The notes below the pieces were generated by a model. It saw only the letters and a program-made list of their open reading frames with translations. It was not told the DNA's origin and made no database searches. From contig JALKBU010000084.1 in assembly GCA_023091735.1 (NCBI GenBank), forward strand, positions 25,904 through 89,903: DNA of 64,000 nt. Reading direction: 5' to 3'. Made by a program: the position numbers and the translations under genes. The DNA comes from Trichomonas tenax (lineage: Eukaryota > Parabasalia > Trichomonadida > Trichomonadidae). Below, piece by piece: positions 52,401-61,121 of the stretch. Numbering within the stretch: position 1 is the first letter of the stretch; each line of letters starts with the position of its first letter.

Positions 52401-53517
52401 CTTGTGATAGAATCACAGTTAAATTAGTTTTCTCTGATAATTGTTTGATTAACTTTTCTTTGTCGTTGAGTTGATTTGTTAATGTTTCCTTTTCTTGAGA
52501 AAGAACAGCATTGATGTTCGATTGCTCATTAAGCTTCGTCTTCGCATCATTGATTTCAGATCTCAAATCTAAAATTTGTTTATTTAATTGTTCGATCTTT
52601 AATTGCTCAGATTTCTGAAGTTCGTCTCTTTGCTCTATAATTTGTTTGATATTTGTCTCCTTTTCAATTGTAATTTTGTTGATTATTGTGTTTTGAACTT
52701 CTGATTGTGATTTAACTTTCAATAGCTCAACATTGAGATTCTGGATGCTGCTGTTTGCATTTTCAAGTTGTTTGAGGGATGAATCTCTTTCAATTGTCAA
52801 ATTTGAAATCGTATTTCTTAATTCTGCAAGTTGTTTGTTAAAAGAGTCTCTTTCAAGTGAAACTGTACCAAAAGAAACATCCTTCTTGTGCATTTCTTCA
52901 TTCAATTCACTAATTTGTTTCAGTAATTGTGATTTATCAAGAGAATTCTGCATCAAAGAGTCTTTAAATGCTTGAATTTCTTTGTCTTTGCTTTCAATTG
53001 TTTGCTTGAGAACCTCAATTTGCATTTTTGCGTTAGATAAATCATTATTAACATTATTTAATACTGATGCATCAACCAATGATGTGTTTGATGCAGTGAG
53101 ACGTTGGTTTTCATTTGTAAGTTCGATTATTTTGTTTTGATATTTATTGATGATAAAAGGAAGCTTTTGGAAGTTCGTAACAAGAATTTCTACGATTTTT
53201 TCCTGCTCATCAACTCTTGTAATGATGTTATTCCACAATAACTGCAATTTTGGTTCGATTTTTGAAGCTGCTTCTTTAAATTCATCGTTATGCTGAACAA
53301 GAATGCTGTTTATAGTATCTTCACTATCCTGTATTACCTTCATCGCATCTTGGAAGTTCCTTTTCAGTTCATTGTGTTCATTATTAATGTGATTATACTC
53401 TGAAATCAAGTTTTGGTGCTCTTGGAGCAATCCAGATGTGACAACAGCGAATTGCTTCGATTTTGAATTCTCCTCTTTTGGCTGCTTTCCAACCTTAGTT
53501 GGAATTCGCGAAAACAT
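49498..53517 (-). CDS. giant coiled-coil protein
   Basis: A 1339-residue protein starting at the ATG at 53515-53517 (MFSRIPTKVGKQPKEE). The frame upstream begins with a non-ATG codon inside AAAGTGAC-type promoter sequence. From residue 25 to about 1280 it is almost uninterrupted heptad-rich coiled coil (EKDSLVNQIS, ERDSLIKQLS and KLEEL-type repeats), with Ser/Asn breaks. About residues 1080-1100 contain a short Ser/Pro-rich break (RLPSAPSTPVVRKSSIG). The C-terminal 50 residues hold basic Thr/Pro motifs (ALTPTRMKTPRMKF), which are possible phosphosites. There is no motor or enzymatic domain. It resembles structural proteins of the cytoskeleton, centrosome or golgin class. Such length and regularity argue for a filament or tether role, but that is inference. 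Confidence 0.8.
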   Translation of the reverse strand: MFSRIPTKVGKQPKEENSKSKQFAVVTSGLLQEHQNLISEYNHINNEHNELKRNFQDAMKVIQDSEDTINSILVQHNDEFKEAASKIEPKLQLLWNNIITRVDEQEKIVEILVTNFQKLPFIINKYQNKIIELTNENQRLTASNTSLVDASVLNNVNNDLSNAKMQIEVLKQTIESKDKEIQAFKDSLMQNSLDKSQLLKQISELNEEMHKKDVSFGTVSLERDSFNKQLAELRNTISNLTIERDSSLKQLENANSSIQNLNVELLKVKSQSEVQNTIINKITIEKETNIKQIIEQRDELQKSEQLKIEQLNKQILDLRSEINDAKTKLNEQSNINAVLSQEKETLTNQLNDKEKLIKQLSEKTNLTVILSQERESLLKQITEKDTKTSQFFAENVDIKKQNEDKTNELQKVNSEVKDLNNKLENAKKEHSSASEQSNKQIIRLVSDKEAAMKQIEEKNNMINKLTLEKEVLNSRISEYDLSLKQSNEKLQLLSQQMNSESQSNMKQNTEKSELIQKLSKERETIMKELADKSSIISKLNREKEEISLQLAAKSELNEKLSDEKDSLMKQISANSIEIQTLTNDKTALNSKLVEQIQRLTNEKDSLVNQISGKDSNLQKLTEERDSLIKQLSQKAESDTLSKVLSERYETLTKEKGFISTSLAIANHEKETLQNQISALESSISKLSIEKASIEKQNNDKSLELQKSHQETESYKKKLNESENNSSLQLKELEIRLNQKVKDVENSKIVLSIERDSLVNQLNSKFEEIQKLTNENDRLQKLSNERLEKIHSLELSVESARAAKGEQESLSIKQLQIRITDLESLNMKLRDDNDNYVKMMQTSNTNYQKISSDYENLRTKCEDISRQRDELLKQKIENETKLNDIEPKYNSLKLENEYLKNESQKLISESDDATKLRVELTTVKSDLASKTKFISENNNKIDELTKQNNLLVARYKESETKIKELEQKASDIKNSTSLTIADLQGKIDDYEQEKANHAQILKQLRSVVSEKDELKHELDEACIQIRELTIKSSKSQREFLLEEENKDLRDRLASSDMMLTTYTQLNSILDGRVKQQNEAMSRLPSAPSTPVVRKSSIGVSPFKQQNEVTLNVTEVVDKDYEQEITILNESLKSSHREIKRLQDDLSISKMNSVEAKIDKKKAKIKRLKKELEEVKLKFDEIVRQNIGLVENQKKSAQISAKCSSGEFRARNELAKVQAQLSALMQKMTSSNLSSTALKMIDTFNAFAVDGESQIQPTKEIMERFSSKMIEMFDSVESQLFQKVVILESAVRAMIIRVNNLADIKSQRKSIQNRNALTPTRMKTPRMKFLDDDYLDLRNYT

Positions 53518-54168
53518 CGAATTTTTCCAAAATTTATAAACGGTCACTTTTAGTGATATTTTGTCACTTTTTAATTGGTACCTATTTTGAACTTTCTGAA
53601 TTTTTGAAATAGAAATCCCAAATTATCAAAATTGCGAATAATTTTCTATGAGAGGCTATCGATGTGATTTAAACGTAAAATTAATCGAATAATTTTTATG
53701 TGATGAAATCATATCAACACATCAATAAATCAGAATTAAACTTTTTAATAACAACCCATTGACTTCATTTTTAATTAGCATTATATTTTTATTGCATATT
53801 TTCTAAAATCGAATCTTATCAATTCATCTTCCAAAGTTCATTGATAAGAAATATGCCTATAAGCACTGAGTTTCAAGAGAGATATCAGCAAGAATGAATT
53901 TAGATAATCAGTATCAATGATAGATCCTTTCATTTACACAATTTTTCTTTAAGGAACCACTAACATGAAATGTAAACTATTCAAAATTGGGTCGAAAAAT
54001 TGTATTATATTTTCAAATGTGTTCACTCTATAAAGTTGTAATATTAATAAATAGTTATTAGATCATTTTTATTATATTATTACCGTTAAGGATTTTTAAA
54101 ATGCTTTGCATTCAATATGATGTTGAAAATGATTTTCCTTAGAAGTCACTTTTCATGTTAGTCGCCTC
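53518..54168. other. intergenic region with AAAGTGAC elements
   Basis: AAAAAGTGACA near 53567 and AAAAGTGACC near 53548, on the coding strand, lie just upstream of the coiled-coil gene. The rest is AT-rich and gene-free. Confidence 0.4.
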
Positions 54169-54414
54169 TTAAGGGTCCAGTCTAACTGTTTTCACACTAT
54201 ACAATTAATTCTATGAGGTATTCATTTTTGTCACCTTTTTCAAACGTATAATGTTGAATTTTCTCAAGAAATATTTTTCTGACCAATATTTTTTCCTGGA
54301 GAAATTATATGCATACAGCTGTGCCAACAAAATGGTCATTATAATTATCGAATTTTATGATGTTTTTAGGGTTATTGCAGTGGGTGCACCCAAACGGTTA
54401 GACAGGACCCTTAA
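54169..54414. mobile_element. MITE-like element with TTAA target duplication
   Basis: A 238 bp element (54173-54410) is flanked on both sides by TTAA. Its ends form terminal inverted repeats of about 19 bases: GGGTCCAGTCTAACTGTTT on the left and the complement of AAACGGTTAGACAGGACCC on the right, with two mismatches. There is no coding capacity. The size, TIRs and TTAA duplication are those of a non-autonomous DNA transposon. TTAA duplication suggests a piggyBac-type partner, although the GGG ends are not the classical piggyBac CCY ends. Confidence 0.75.
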
Positions 54415-54477
54415 ACAAATTTAGTCGTCCATATTATTATTTGCTTGAAGAAAGAAATTATAAATGGAATAGACAAT

Positions 54478-55559
54478 TTATAATATATTTTTGTTGATAG
54501 ATTGTTCTGGGTCATTAAGGAATTTGAGTAAGTGACGTTGATGTGTTTCGATAAATTCATTCTCGAATCCTGGGATGAGATATGTTGATGTGAGGTGTCC
54601 TGTGTTGTTGGTTGTCACAACATGCGATGTACAGCTGCGGTAAGGCCTTAAAACATCAGGTACAGAATACATTCCTCCATGTACCCAAATGTTATGATTT
54701 GCTTTATGAACGCCGATGTTTGATATCATTGAAACAGGTTTGAGAATGTTAAATGTTCCATCAGTGATGCAAGCGAAGTTATTCAAAACCTTGCTGGCCA
54801 TTCCATCACTGAGCTGCTCTTGAATTCCTTTCATAACATCAGCAGCTTTTGTTGATTTGCCGATTTTAGAAAGTGTGTAAACAAGTGATGTAAGAATCTG
54901 CGGAGACTTCTCCGGAATTCCCAAAATAGTGTTCACAGTGGCAGCAGTCTGATTACCAATGTGGAAAGGCTCCTTTGCATCCAAAGTCTTCGAAATCTAG
55001 TAAATATTAGCAGCCGATAAAAACTCTTGAGGCTTTATGCCAATAGATTTACATGTCTGTAATATTTTGTTGATGTCGAACGAAGAACACTTTGCAATGT
55101 ATCTTGGAGAAGGATTCAATGGAACTGAAATCTGATTAGAAAAATTGACATGGTACTGTAAATATTCGACGTTTTTGATTAATTTAGGTATATCTGCGCG
55201 TGCCATTGGTGGAAATTCGGTATCATCAGACACATGGTCTGAAATTAAATTCAACATGTGTTTTCCGTCGGTAAAAGCATGATTTAGAGAGCACATAATA
55301 GCTACTGACTCTTTATTATGCTGCTTGATAAGAAAAACTTCGAAGTTTACTTGTGAATAAAATGTGGACATGCAATTTGTTATGAATTTTTAGATTTTTG
55401 AACCTTCAGCTTCACGTCATTTACAATATTATATTTAATGTTTGGATAAGTTTTTTCGATGATTTCAAGTCTTTTCTGCACCCATTCGACAGATGGAAGC
55501 TTTTCCATGTATGAAATGCCTCTCAAAGTTGATCCAAGAAGCATTTTCTCATACGTCAT
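54478..55559 (-). pseudogene. CoA-dependent acyltransferase (condensation-type) pseudogene
   Basis: A gene in three pieces on the minus strand. It starts at the ATG at 55557-55559 (MTYEKMLLGSTLRGISYMEKLPSVEW), which is closed by a TAA near 55393. A shifted frame, 55371-54997, carries LNHAFTDGKH, the H-x3-DG catalytic motif of BAHD, alcohol acetyltransferase and wax-ester-type enzymes. After an in-frame TAG at 54997-54999 the sequence continues in the same frame to 54478 (for example SISMIS-type core strands and the terminal helix QRHLLKFLND). The order N-terminal strand, HxxxDG and C-terminal half is that of a single acyltransferase, so at least one frameshift and one stop have inactivated it. 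Confidence 0.75.
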
Positions 55560-56079
55560 TGTTTTAAAAATGAACTATAGAATGTATTTCTGTCCTTTTC
55601 ACATACTAGAGATGCAATTTACAACATAGCTTTAGCTTAAATTTGATATTTTAATCACATATTGTCAATCTGCCACTTTTAAAAGCTCACTTTGAGCAGT
55701 TTACATCATAAAGATTGATTTATAATTTTACATGTCAAAACGTCAAAAATCATATATGTTGTATCGATATTGAAACAGAAATCAAAATGTCATATTGGTG
55801 CATAGTATCTATTTGATAAATACAGAGTAAATCTGTCTATTTTTCACTCGACATCTTCTAAAGGGTTATGACCTCATATCTATGAGTAAAAAGTAATTCA
55901 AATGGGACTTATTGTGAGCAGAACAATTTATTGGCTTATTCAGGAATCCAAGACCAGAAAATCATTATATCAAATTGAATTTCCATCTGCTAGGATTCTT
56001 CATTTGTGCAAAATGATCTGTTCAAAGTATGCGTAGGAATAGATGATAAACAAGGCTCACTATTATTTCTAATTATCCG
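55560..56079. other. AT-rich intergenic region
   Basis: One TTTACATGTCA copy lies at 55727-55737, about 165 bases upstream of the acyltransferase relic. No gene was seen. Confidence 0.4.
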
Positions 56080-56455
56080 CTTGTGAAGCTCTCAATGCGA
56101 TCACTAAGGTGCTGGTTTGCCATGGCATCTCAGCGCGTCTTGGCTGTAAACTATTCAATTTTGAATGGGTTATGGCGTCACCGACGCATTTTTTTTGACG
56201 TTTCGCGTCTCCAAATGAACTTCAGCATCCCAGACGAAAAAATCCCAACAAGAAGTGCTTTCTTCAGTGATTATGCTTCGTACAAGTGCTGTTAAGCTTC
56301 ACCAACTCTCATGTTTAATCTGCGGGGCGCAGCCCCCCGAAAACACATCGAAAATTTTCCGCATCTGTCGTTAATTTCGGGACGCGAAGCATCAAAAAAA
56401 TGTCGTCGGGGCGCCCTGAGATGCCGAGGCAAAAAGCGTCCATCACTAATACGTG
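56080..56455. repeat. GC-rich island with imperfect inverted repeat
   Basis: It is much GC-richer than its surroundings. Two arms match as inverted repeats: 56174-56210 against 56381-56415, sharing CATTTTTTT with GACG and TTCGCGTC blocks. Outer parts also match (GCATCTCAG at 56126-56134 and its complement at 56416-56424). A GGGGC-GCA-GCCCC hairpin lies at 56324-56336. No terminal target duplication was located. It could be a decayed MITE-like element or sequence from another source. Confidence 0.55.
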
Positions 56456-57330
56456 AAATACAAATTATTAAATTGAGTGTATAATTTTAGTTCCATCAAC
56501 AAAACCATCACTAGGATTTCCAAGTGATGTACCAAAGGAAGATTGATGTATATCAATATTTACTGAATGACAAAATCTTCCCCAAAATAACTTTAAAACT
56601 CTCAAAGCACTTTGGGTTATTAAATTAATTATAGCATTTATAATCCTACTTGAACAATATGCTTATGGAGTGCAATGAGATGTAGTATATTTGACAAGCT
56701 ATTTTTTGTTTTGTAATTAATTTGATAGCGAATCATACCACAATCAATGTAGTTGAGCTAAATCGGTGATAAACTGAAGAAGGCAATTTGAATTATTATG
56801 TGTATACAGCTTTATATACAAATATTAGAAAATTCGATGATTTGAAAAAAGACATTATGAAGAAAAATCAACGAAATCTCCTTTAAATTAGAACATGTGT
56901 CATCGAAATCTGCTGTGAAAACGACATATCACGAGCTATCAAAATATGTGATAAGTTCATTAGTATTATTGCACATGAACGCAAATTGCTTCTCAATACT
57001 ACTCTCAAAGTAAACATCTTAAAGCACAAATATATAATGTTAGATGAAAAACAATCTTTTTGATTTACGCATCGTTGTATGAATCTCCTAAGAAGCTTAT
57101 AAATAGTGTAATTCTATATGCATCAGCGTTTAAACTCGCTTTTAGGCAAAAACTCATTATTGAAAACAAATAAATCTTAAATTTAATGGCTTGTAATATT
57201 AATTGATCCAAAAACAAAGTTGTTTCAAGCATAATGGTAAAGAAGTTTAGAATAGAAAGTTATAAAAGTTTAGAATAGAAAGTTATAAAATGATGCGATT
57301 CCGAAATGATTCAAATATGTCCAATATATT
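56456..57330. other. AT-rich intergenic region with a short tandem duplication
   Basis: A 23 bp unit is repeated perfectly twice at 57244-57289 (unit begins AAGTTTAGAATAG). Nothing else was recognised. Confidence 0.45.
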
Positions 57331-57903
57331 TCAACCAAACAATACATCAAGGTTAATATCGAAGCTCTCAATGACACCTGGAGCAGAAGAAACCATCTTG
57401 TAGAATTCTTCATAAACTAATTCACCGGAGTGTCCTGAGTCGTATTGACGAATCAATTGATCAACGAGGAGGTTAATTTGTGCTTCCTCGAGCTCGATCA
57501 AGCTGCTGTCTGCGATAGAAAGCTTAATAACATCGTGAATTTCTTCTCGTGAAACAGCACCACTTCCATCACTATCGTAGGCTTGAAAACAAAGTCGAAC
57601 CTTTTCGTCAAAAGGTGCGTTTGGATGGAATTTGTTTAATCCTTCGACAAATTCCATAAAGTCGAGATCTCCGCTTCCATCATTATCAACAATCTTGTAG
57701 AGGATCTCACCGATGCTTTTATTGCTGATTTTCATGTTTTTGGAGAATGTTTCTGCATTGATTTGACTTTCTTTTGTGAGATTACGGAAAATCTGGGCAA
57801 GAATGAATATCTGGCGCTGCGAGAAATAGCTCTGCTGTGAGATGGCTTCGGCATCTTTCTCTGATATGAAGCCTCTGTTGACTGCGCTGTGATAAACACC
57901 CAT
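57331..57903 (-). CDS. calcineurin-B-like EF-hand protein
   Basis: A 190-residue calcium sensor. MGVYHSAVN at the start offers Gly2 for N-myristoylation, as in calcineurin B. The first EF-hand region (about 30-60) has degenerated. Three loops remain: DNDGSGDLDFME (73-84), DSDGSGAVSREE (110-121) and DSGHSGELVYEE (155-166, with fewer acidic ligands). DLDFMEFVEGLNKF and FQAYDSDGSG closely follow calcineurin B spacing. The likely partner is a calcineurin-A-like phosphatase or a kinase in the CIB/CBL manner. The start at 57901-57903 is preceded by TTCACTTTT. Size and fold are typical (about 170-190 residues). Confidence 0.88.
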   Translation of the reverse strand: MGVYHSAVNRGFISEKDAEAISQQSYFSQRQIFILAQIFRNLTKESQINAETFSKNMKISNKSIGEILYKIVDNDGSGDLDFMEFVEGLNKFHPNAPFDEKVRLCFQAYDSDGSGAVSREEIHDVIKLSIADSSLIELEEAQINLLVDQLIRQYDSGHSGELVYEEFYKMVSSAPGVIESFDINLDVLFG

Positions 57904-60655
57904 AAAAGTGAACTTAAATTTTTTAGTATTATGTCAATATGGGTCATAATTTAGCAAATATCACTTATTTCAATTTTTGATAGTTTAATGAATATTTTTT
58001 GTTACATTTACGAATATGTTTTCACAACTTTACAAAATTGTTTGAAATGTTTACAAATCGATTTCATATATTATAAACTTCGCAAAACATATTGCCTGAT
58101 GAAGATGTGCAATCCATCACAAAATGCCTCAAATGTCTAATCTCATGAATCTTGATTACTATATCATATTCTATCTAATTATTACGATCATTCAAAAAAT
58201 GGAATTCAATCGATTTATTAATTAAACCTGTTATTCTCAATACTATTCGTTTCGATTTATCAAATCAAAATCGATATTAATTTTTGAATCTGTAACCCTT
58301 TTTTATTTTGTCATGCCCTAAATTTTGTTCTCTAACTCTAGAAAAAATAAACAATAATATATTATGGGTCATTTATAATTTAAGCACTTTTATCCATTTT
58401 ACGTGGCATATACTTGAAGGGACTTGAGCGGTTTCCGCAACATGACGCAACTTTACAAATCCTCTCAAAATTGAGAGCCAATGTTGCGTCAAGTTACGGA
58501 AGCTCGAAAAAATTGAATACTTTTCGGCAAGATTTGAGAGGGCGCAAAATGCTAACGTCATTGCACAGTCACTTTTGGTGATTCTTGCTTCGCGTTAAAG
58601 CCTGTTCACCATACTTGCACCACAGATATTCCATTTTGCGGAGATGATAAGAGTCTTAAGCCGAGTCGATTCAAGTTGGCCAGCATGAGATACAAATCAA
58701 AGTCCATCAAAACAACGAAACTGACAGAATCCAGTTGACACACGATAGCTTGGCTATAGCAATTACATATTACATTGTCAAATCATATCTCGAAAAATTT
58801 CAAAATAATGCAAACCTTCAATTTCATATTTTTATCAACTAACGCGAATCTTTAACGACAGTTAAAGCAGAAGCAGCGTAAATCCTACCAAATCTCCGTA
58901 TTACAGCAATCATGGGCTTGTTTTTAAATATTGCCAATTTTTAATAACACACTTTCATGATACACACTAACGGATTTTTGTTGTCCTGTATGTGCTAAGC
59001 ATGTTGGCTTCTATTTAGCTGTTCTATTTCAATTATATAAAATTCGCAAAAAAATTTTGTCAATTTATTGGCTATTACTCGGTATAGTTACATTTCTAAC
59101 GTGCGTTAGAATATTGTTTCATTACATACATAAGACCATTTATACTTTTCAATGTTCAAAAAAACTCAAACATACTATAGCTAACATTTATATCTAGAAT
59201 TGAAATTACATACGTTGGGAGAATATGTCTAATTGAAGAAACCGATGGATGCCCAAAATATATATATTCCTATTTTAGATTTTTATCATATCTTTGAATA
59301 AACATGTTTTATAGCTCATATATACTGTTTTTTTCTATATATTCTACATATAAAATGCATATTGTCAGTTGATCTATGTGCATTTGATTTTTTGTGTGAA
59401 TATTTTGGGCTGTAATTCATTATACAATAAGATAGTATTCATTAGAAGAAACAAATAATGTAAATCCAATGATATTAAAGACGAGCTCGATTAATTTAAT
59501 AATGCAAAATATCAAAAAGTATATTTATGTGCAATTACTATACACAAATCATACAGCGTAACGCAGTTAATGTATTTGTGAGTTAGTTGTTTCTTAAAAT
59601 CGAATTGTTGTATTTCGCATCTATAAACGTGCATCATTGTGATGATTTGAGTATTGTGAATAGTGACTTTGCATAGTGATGCTGATATATATATCATTGT
59701 AGCGTATCAGATCTTCTCAATACGCACTGTAGAAAAAGATAAATTTTTCGAGATTTCGGTCTTACCGACAATGACGTGCTAGGATGGTGGCATTGATATA
59801 TATAGAATATAGAGCATAAGTCAACAAGAGATAACACCATGGTTTCAAACTGGAACAAAGATGCGATTTGTATCTCGGTAACCAGAATGAAAATTATGAT
59901 TTTCTTTGACGAAATCAAAGATACAAAAGGACTTAAAGAAGAATATGATGTTAAATCAACCACAATTTTATCCGACCAAACAAAAGTGAGATTGAATAGT
60001 TTACAGTTGCGTCAAATTGTGGATAGGTTACAGGTCTCTACTTGACAAATATTTATTTACTTGACATAAATATTTCATCCACTTGGGGAACAAAATGAGA
60101 TTTCTCCATCTGCACAAATCGAGTTAAACCCTTTTGCGATGAATGTTAACGAAGAAGTCACTGATATATGAGGAACAACTCCATACCATTATGCTGCACA
60201 TAATGAACTAATCATTCAAGTTTTATTTCATATTTATTCATGTAATTATAAAAATAAATTGCATCAGCAAGACGGCTGTGGCTTCCATCAATTTATTCTC
60301 GTTAAACAGCATCACTTTAATTATGCTTAAAAAACAACCCCATTACTTTAACAATATATAGGTGAAATGAATACACGCTGCACTGATATTCAATTAGCTA
60401 ATAAATGTTGGAAGTATGTTATTATTTTAGCAAAATGTCATTAAATAGAATCCTAAAAATTCGATGTTCAACAGAGTTTAAATCTAGTTAGATTACTTTA
60501 AACTACACTCTAGCAAATAAAATATAATAAAAATTGATTTATCTCTTATCCTGAATGAGATATGGTGTTAATATTATAATAAGGTTAAAATCATTAATGA
60601 ATATTCCAGATTTTTGTTATTTTTGATGGAAAATTTAAGCAAAAGTGACATTATA
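57904..60655. other. 2.7 kb gene-poor region
   Basis: It holds the nested palindrome at 58433-58501 and a few short frames with no protein-like features (for example 59839-60045). The rest is AT-rich sequence. Confidence 0.4.
58433..58501. repeat. nested inverted repeat
   Basis: Two 18-base arms (58433-58450 and 58484-58501) match at 16 of 18 positions; TTCCG and TGACGCAA are shared. Between them is a second palindrome, CTCTCAAAATTGAGAG at 58462-58477, with 7-base arms and a two-base centre. The DNA could form a large hairpin or cruciform. Confidence 0.8.
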
Positions 60656-60994
60656 ATGACTGAATTCACGGAAGAAGAAATCAACGAAGCAATGAAAGAT
60701 ATCGATGTCCAAGATGAACTCAGAGCCTTTTGGACAGAAATCGACAATGGAATGCATAAAGAAGAAATTGATAAAGCATATAATAATTCCCAAGAGCTCA
60801 AAACTTATAGGCAATTAAAGTTCAAACTCAAAGAACAGCACAAAGCGATAGCTACAGACTTAATTAACAATTTTGCATTTATGGAAGAATTAATAAACCT
60901 ACCTGAAAAAAGGCCAGACTTAACAGAAGAGCAGAAAATTCTACATAAGGCAGTTATTGAAGGCTTGGAGGAACTCCAAAAAACAAAATTGTAA
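60656..60994 (+). CDS. small helical protein of unknown function
   Basis: About 112 residues from the ATG at 60656 (MTEFTEEEINEAMKDIDVQDELRAFW). AAAAGTGACATT lies 5-16 bases upstream. An earlier in-frame ATG at 60626 would add ten residues. The chain is acidic and helical, with a Trp/aromatic patch (LRAFWTEIDNG) and a second helix pair (QLKFKLKEQHKAIATDLINNF). No family was recognised. The context with the promoter motif makes it a credible gene. Confidence 0.6.
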   Translation: MTEFTEEEINEAMKDIDVQDELRAFWTEIDNGMHKEEIDKAYNNSQELKTYRQLKFKLKEQHKAIATDLINNFAFMEELINLPEKRPDLTEEQKILHKAVIEGLEELQKTKL

Positions 60995-61121
60995 ACTATT
61001 CGAATATTGAAAATGTTCTTTCTTAAATAAAATAGATTTGTACTTTGAAAGGAGTCATAATATATTATTTATTTGTATGATAAGTTATATAAGATTACTC
61101 AGGTGGTTCTTCCACCATAGG

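Noticed and set aside
56083..56295. 70-codon frame in the GC-rich island
   Set aside because: It overlaps the inverted-repeat arms and reads as repeat sequence rather than protein.
59839..60045. 68-codon plus-strand frame
   Set aside because: There is no domain, no promoter motif nearby and no codon bias.
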